Assembly: GCA_032718475.1 (NCBI GenBank)
Contig: JAUCBJ010006991.1
Span: 1 to 31,430 of the forward strand
Direction of reading: 5' to 3'
Length of the DNA stretch: 31,430 nt
Source of the DNA: Nemertoderma westbladi
Lineage: Eukaryota; Xenacoelomorpha; Nemertodermatida; Nemertodermatidae
Below the pieces are notes generated by a model. It did no database searches, was not told where the DNA came from, and worked only from the letters and a program-made list of their open reading frames with translations. The translations under genes were made by a program, and so were the position numbers. Shown here one piece after another: positions 27,542-31,430 of this stretch (the first letter of the stretch is position 1; each line of letters opens with the position of its first letter).

Positions 27542-29020
27542 TTAAACACAAGTGGCATAGGCGTAACAAAAATCGGAACATAGAGTCTCACACCCGTCGT
27601 CGATGTAAGAACCGATGCCTGTGAAGTCGGCTGGAACATCATTTATGTCCGAATACGTCGCGCCACACGATAAAAGTGATGTCCCCCCTGGGCATTGTGC
27701 TCTAGCTCCTTGTTCTCCACCATGCCCGTCATACTTTGGTTCTACAGTGGCCTTAGAGGAACACAGCACCCTGACACCGATTGGTTGCTCTTCGGTTAGA
27801 CCGGTCGCTTCGCATTTTCTGTAAGATAATACAGGGTTGATGCCTTTACAATCGCCAATGCACTCACAACCGATAACAAAAGAACCTTCAACTGGACATT
27901 GGCCGGTGGCGAATCCAACTGATTGGAGACTTTCGTAGACATCGACTTCTAAATCGTTGTGATCATCATTCACAAAGAACCTGCTTTTATCTTCGGGTGT
28001 AGCCGAGCGGATTTTACGCATTCCTTCAATCGGCGTAGAATCGAATAACCGGAAACATATCCCGGAAACAGTGCAATTATCGAGGCAAAAATCTTCGTTA
28101 AAGACACATTGCTCGCCATCAACCTCCCCCTTTCCCGATGCACCTACTATAGAAGAAACTCCCATTGAATTACAGGATAACATGTCGAAATTGGCTGGAC
28201 ATTCCAGTTCTTCTGGGGGTTCTTCGACTGCATAAGCGCTTGGTATAAATATCTCGTACATGTCTATTAACTTGGCGCACACAATTGCAGCTTCAGCTTG
28301 CACGGCTACGCCTTCAGGACTTCTCACTTCGCATATTAAAGTGTTTGTGTCTTCATCGAGTTTGACTTCGGAGCCGAGGCAATTGGCATCGAAACAGGCA
28401 CAATCACACATGAAGAACCCGGTGGGACAGTGAAGAGGTCCCGGGCCTACAACTAGTTCAACGTTAGTAACTTGATCTGGTGGAATTACATCAGGCACCT
28501 TATCAATATTGTCTACCTTAATATAATCGCCTACGCATGTGCCAGGACAATCTTTATCCATATTTCGCCGATCAGTTAAACAAAACCCTCCAATGGCCTT
28601 TTGTTCGCAAATATCGATTTCCGATGCTGCCATTCTCGCAAACGGATCAATCAAGTTTTTAGCTACATCTTCGCATTGTTTAGGGCATTTACTCAGCATA
28701 AAATGGCGGTTAGTGACACATTCATTTCTTTCGGCGTATACGACACATTCCTGATCGGTAAAAACTCCATCTGTTGGTTTTGAAGTCGGGTCGCCATAAT
28801 CTCGGCAACTCTCGGGACAATTCTTCCACATATATCGGGGGTTTGCGGAACATTCTCCTCTTACGGACCATCGATGGCATTGTTTATGTTTATCGATAAC
28901 TTCGGTACTACCACCCGAGATTGAAGAACCGTGAGAACCGGTACATTGATAACCAAACTTGCATTTCTCTAAAAGGAATAATATGAATACATAATTAATT
29001 ATATAAATTTCATATTTCAT
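27542..29020 (-). CDS. Secreted cysteine-rich protein with three ShKT-like domains
   Basis: Stop TAA at 27544-27542. Start taken at the ATG at 29020, giving 492 residues with a hydrophobic leader (MKYEIYIINYVFILFLL), a plausible signal peptide. The leader DNA, however, also reads as a splice acceptor (TATTCCTTTTAG at 28970-28969), so the real N-terminus may lie in an upstream exon and coding may begin at 28968. Three ShKT-like domains follow: CHRWSVRGECSANPRYM..NCPESC, CVVYAERNECVTNRHFM..KCPKQC and CEQKAIGGFCLTDRRNM..DCPGTC. Each keeps the four inner cysteines and lacks the first and last of the usual six. Four modules starting with CP then come in series (CPTGFFMCDC, CPANFDMLSC, CPVEGSFVIGC, CPGGTSLLSC), each closing near a C at a module end; they recall the repeated cysteine modules of the PCSK9 C-terminus (tentative). 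Probably an extracellular binding protein; nothing shows it is a toxin. Confidence 0.82.
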   Translation of the reverse strand: MKYEIYIINYVFILFLLEKCKFGYQCTGSHGSSISGGSTEVIDKHKQCHRWSVRGECSANPRYMWKNCPESCRDYGDPTSKPTDGVFTDQECVVYAERNECVTNRHFMLSKCPKQCEDVAKNLIDPFARMAASEIDICEQKAIGGFCLTDRRNMDKDCPGTCVGDYIKVDNIDKVPDVIPPDQVTNVELVVGPGPLHCPTGFFMCDCACFDANCLGSEVKLDEDTNTLICEVRSPEGVAVQAEAAIVCAKLIDMYEIFIPSAYAVEEPPEELECPANFDMLSCNSMGVSSIVGASGKGEVDGEQCVFNEDFCLDNCTVSGICFRLFDSTPIEGMRKIRSATPEDKSRFFVNDDHNDLEVDVYESLQSVGFATGQCPVEGSFVIGCECIGDCKGINPVLSYRKCEATGLTEEQPIGVRVLCSSKATVEPKYDGHGGEQGARAQCPGGTSLLSCGATYSDINDVPADFTGIGSYIDDGCETLCSDFCYAYATCV

Positions 29021-29226
29021 CCGATAAAAAATTACATATGAACACAGAACAAAAAGTGCCACAAATTGGCACTGCGATACGATCAGGCCTTCCAAACCAA
29101 ATATAATCTGCAGCCTTGAAAACCTACAGTATGTATAACTTTAATATTTCTGTCAAGCTTGTGTGATTTTGATATACTAGTGTACCGGCATACTGCATAT
29201 AGGCATGCTGCATTGCAGCTGCATTT
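29021..29226. other. Flank or intron upstream of the ShKT-like gene
   Basis: AT-rich. The minus-strand frame of the gene stays open to about 29095 without a convincing ATG. If the acceptor at 28970 is used, this is intron. Confidence 0.4.
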
Positions 29227-29480
29227 TTAAGAATGCTGTGCCGACTTGTCAACAAAATTGCGCCGCCACAACTCCCTATCACCCATGACATATGCTAGAT
29301 CATCCGCATCTTCAAGGCCAGTGTCCTCAAGATGCGTCTCAAGAAAGTCATGGGCTGTCCACCATGCTTATTCACTCCATGGGGTTGCCAAAGCACAAGA
29401 TTATACACTGGCTGGTCCTCACGGCGAAAGCAATGTCCTGCAATGCGGACGTATACTAGTGTGGCATGTGCCATAACACA
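29227..29480 (-). pseudogene. LINE ORF2 C-terminal end, frameshifted
   Basis: Minus strand: VRIAGHCFRREDQPVYNLVL, WQPHGVNKHGGQPMTF, then a one-base frameshift near 29345 and, in the next frame, THLEDTGLEDADDLAYVMGD, RELWRRNFV and a stop TAA at 29229-29227. This is the very end of an RTE/CR1-like LINE protein (AGHC.R......L.LW.P.HG....GRP..TF...L..DTGL). It is the same family region that would follow the fragment at 6181-6480, but is a separate insertion. Dead. Confidence 0.75.
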
Positions 29481-30530
29481 CACAATAAGACAATAATTTA
29501 AAAGCTCTGTCTGAATTGGTTTATCTTTGATTGATATATTTTACCATAAATATATTCAGAATAATACCGGCAAAATTTATGACAAATTATAAAATATGAA
29601 GATGATACTTGACTGACTTCCTGTATATTAATCATCAGCCTTAAGCCTATTTGGCCCGGGGGAGGGTGGTCTGGTCAATTTAGATATTTTCTGTAACTAA
29701 TTCATTTGTATCTTTGAATCAGATTTGTTGGGAAAACCGTGATTTCGTGACTTTTCCTAAAATGTAATGGGCTATCCAACAGAGAAAACGCCATTTATAT
29801 GGTTGAGTTAGTTTTCGTGCTGTGATACCCTTATGGCACCCATCAACAGTATTTTTCATGTTAAAATTTTCAAAAGATTTTGTGGCTCACTAAAATTAAT
29901 TCATTTTTTGCTGCATAATACGGTTTTTTAAGCTCAGTACGATTATATAACTCAAATATAACATTCGAGACAATTTTTGGTTAATTTTGGATGTGCCAAA
30001 AACAAGTAGTGCAAATACAGTATGATAATGAAAAATCACCACGAATTCAGATTGATTTTATTACTATGATTGATTTTTTGGGTTGCTGATCACGAATATG
30101 GCACTGAAATATATCATACTACATTATTGGATACGTGTCAATGTGCGGCAGGCAAAATACAAGTAGCAAAAATTTTATAATAAAAATATCTTTGCTGTTA
30201 CTTATTTTTGTTGGCTACATGCTTGCTACTTACATTTTTGCTACTTGAACTTTTCATTCTGGGGCACCAGAATGAAACCAAAATTTGTTTTTATTACCAG
30301 AAATATTCTTTAACTAGTTCAAAACAGCACCAAAATTGATGGTTGTATTTTCAGAAAGGGGGTCAATTTAGGGGTATAATTAAATAATAATAATATTTTG
30401 GAAACACTATTTAATCGTGCATGGATATTCACACATACACAATTAATACTAATAATATACAGTATATTATATGTTTAATGAACCGTCATCTTCGTTATTC
30501 TTAATATATTCATTGTGGTCTAGTGCCTTA
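29481..30530. other. AT-rich non-coding stretch
   Basis: No gene or recognised element. CCCGGGGGAGGG near 29656 also occurs in the Gypsy LTRs but nothing around it matches. Confidence 0.4.
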
Positions 30531-31081
30531 GTGTCAGCGCTGGATTCAGTTGCCTTAGTGTCAGCGCTGGATTCAGTTGCCTTAGTGTCAGCGCTGGATT
30601 CAGTTGCCTTAGTGTCAGCGCTGGATTCAGTTGCCTTAGTGTCAGCGCTGGATTCAGTTGCCTTAGTGTCAGCGCTGGATTCAGTTGCCTTAGTGTCAGC
30701 GCTGGATTCAGTTGCCTTAGTGTCAGCGCTGGAATCAGTTGCCTTAGTGTCAGCGCTGGATTCAGTTGCCTTAGTGTCAGCGCTGGATTCAGTTGCCTTA
30801 GTGTCAGCGCTGGATTCAGTTGCCTTAGTGTCAGCGCTGGATTCAGTTGCCTTAGTGTCAGCGCTGGATTCAGTTGCCTTAGTGTCAGCGCTGGATTCAG
30901 TTTCCTTAGTGTCAGCGCTGGATTCAGTTGTCTTAGTGTCAGCGCTGGATTCAGTTGCCTTAGTGTCAGCGCTGGAATCAGTTGCCTTAGTGTCAGCGCT
31001 GGATTCAGTTGCCTTAGTGTCAGCGCTGGATTCAGTTGCCTTAGTGTCAGCGCTGGATTCAGTTGCCTTAGTGTCAGCGCT
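30531..31081. repeat. 27-bp minisatellite, 20 copies plus a part copy
   Basis: The unit begins GTGTCAGCGCTGGATTCAGT and ends TGCCTTA. Twenty full units fill 30531-31070 and a part copy runs to 31081. Only about four units differ, each by one base (GGAATCA twice, TTTCCTT and TTGTCTT). Since 27 is a multiple of three, frames are open on both strands: plus strand from an ATG at 30471, 210 codons of VSALDSVAL; minus strand ..NPALTLRQL... Coding is not supported: no recognisable sequence on either side and short unique ends. Confidence 0.95.
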
Positions 31082-31430
31082 TGTAAAAGCTTTTGTGGGA
31101 TAACTGATACGTTTGCCTTTGCTGGCCAGTTCCCCCCCAGGCGCTGGAATACTCTAAAAGGGTTCTCTGACTGTATATATATTCCCCTCGCCCGCAAGTT
31201 ACCTTTACAGGTGTTTTAACGGACATAAAAGTAATTCTGCTATATACGTGTTTTGGCGGACATGGTAAGGCAAAAAACCTGTAATGCACCAACTACCTTT
31301 CACAGCTTAGCCGTGATGATTCATATTACGACATCTAACAGCTGGTTGCTGACATGGAAACAGCCATTGGATGTGTGGTTCTTTGTTTGGCTTGAGCCAA
31401 TCAGAGCGATTTTTCCTGTCGACGTGTAGC
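31082..31430. other. Right-hand end, nothing recognised
   Basis: No gene supported. CCATTGG near 31366 and CCAATCAGAGCG near 31399 are CCAAT-box-like but unproven. Confidence 0.35.

Noticed and set aside
29650-29665. CCCGGGGGAGGG shared with the Gypsy LTR, as a possible solo LTR
   Set aside because: Only 12 bases match; flanks are unrelated.
25541-31081. CRISPR-like arrays
   Set aside because: The repeats are contiguous with no unique spacers, and the genome is eukaryotic.
30471-31197. 210- and 225-codon repeat ORFs
   Set aside because: A stop-free 27-bp unit is open on both strands automatically; the short unique ends have no recognisable domain.

Overview
This is a stretch of animal nuclear genome. 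The evidence is introns with GT..AG boundaries, an inner-nuclear-membrane SUN-domain gene, a secreted gene with ShKT-like domains, and several metazoan-type retroelements (Ty3/Gypsy, BEL/Pao, Penelope-like and LINE). Non-coding DNA is AT-rich and scattered with TACCGGTA and TAGGCCTA palindromes. The N-terminal exons of the SUN gene resemble vertebrate SUN1/SUN2. A marine invertebrate, perhaps a deuterostome such as a tunicate, is a reasonable guess, but the sequence alone does not settle it.

Left third (1-11,000), minus strand: one SUN-domain gene. I joined four coding exons by splice consensus and matching codon phase: 10968-10718, 8168-7653, 6930-6782 and 4664-784. They give a protein of about 1,598 residues. 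It has a basic nucleoplasmic N-terminus, a transmembrane segment, a lumenal coiled-coil stalk of about 850 residues (far longer than in human SUN1/2) and a well-conserved C-terminal SUN domain. Intron 3 holds decayed Penelope-like and LINE fragments. Intron 1 holds a 46-codon cysteine-rich ORF and an inverted duplication.

Middle (12,150-25,500): a nest of retroelements. A BEL/Pao-type gag-protease region is split by a complete Ty3/Gypsy element (12869-19129) with identical 236-bp LTRs, a 4-bp target duplication and an intact 1,753-codon gag-pol ending in a PHD finger. Downstream of the BEL protease, where reverse transcriptase would be expected, there is instead a charged tail, a tandem repeat and then two in-frame ORFs separated by one stop codon (21631-24180). 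The first has an RNase D/EXD-like 3'-5' exonuclease-like pattern; the second has three CCHC zinc knuckles. They are followed by a cluster of perfect hairpins, a polypurine tract and a probable LTR with AATAAA in a hairpin loop. This pair is the best candidate here for something undescribed.

Right end (25,500-31,430): a 17-bp minisatellite of about 85 copies (its long ORFs on both strands are artefacts); a minus-strand secreted protein with three four-cysteine ShKT-like domains and four cysteine modules (27542-29020); a LINE 3' end; and a 27-bp minisatellite of 20 nearly identical copies.
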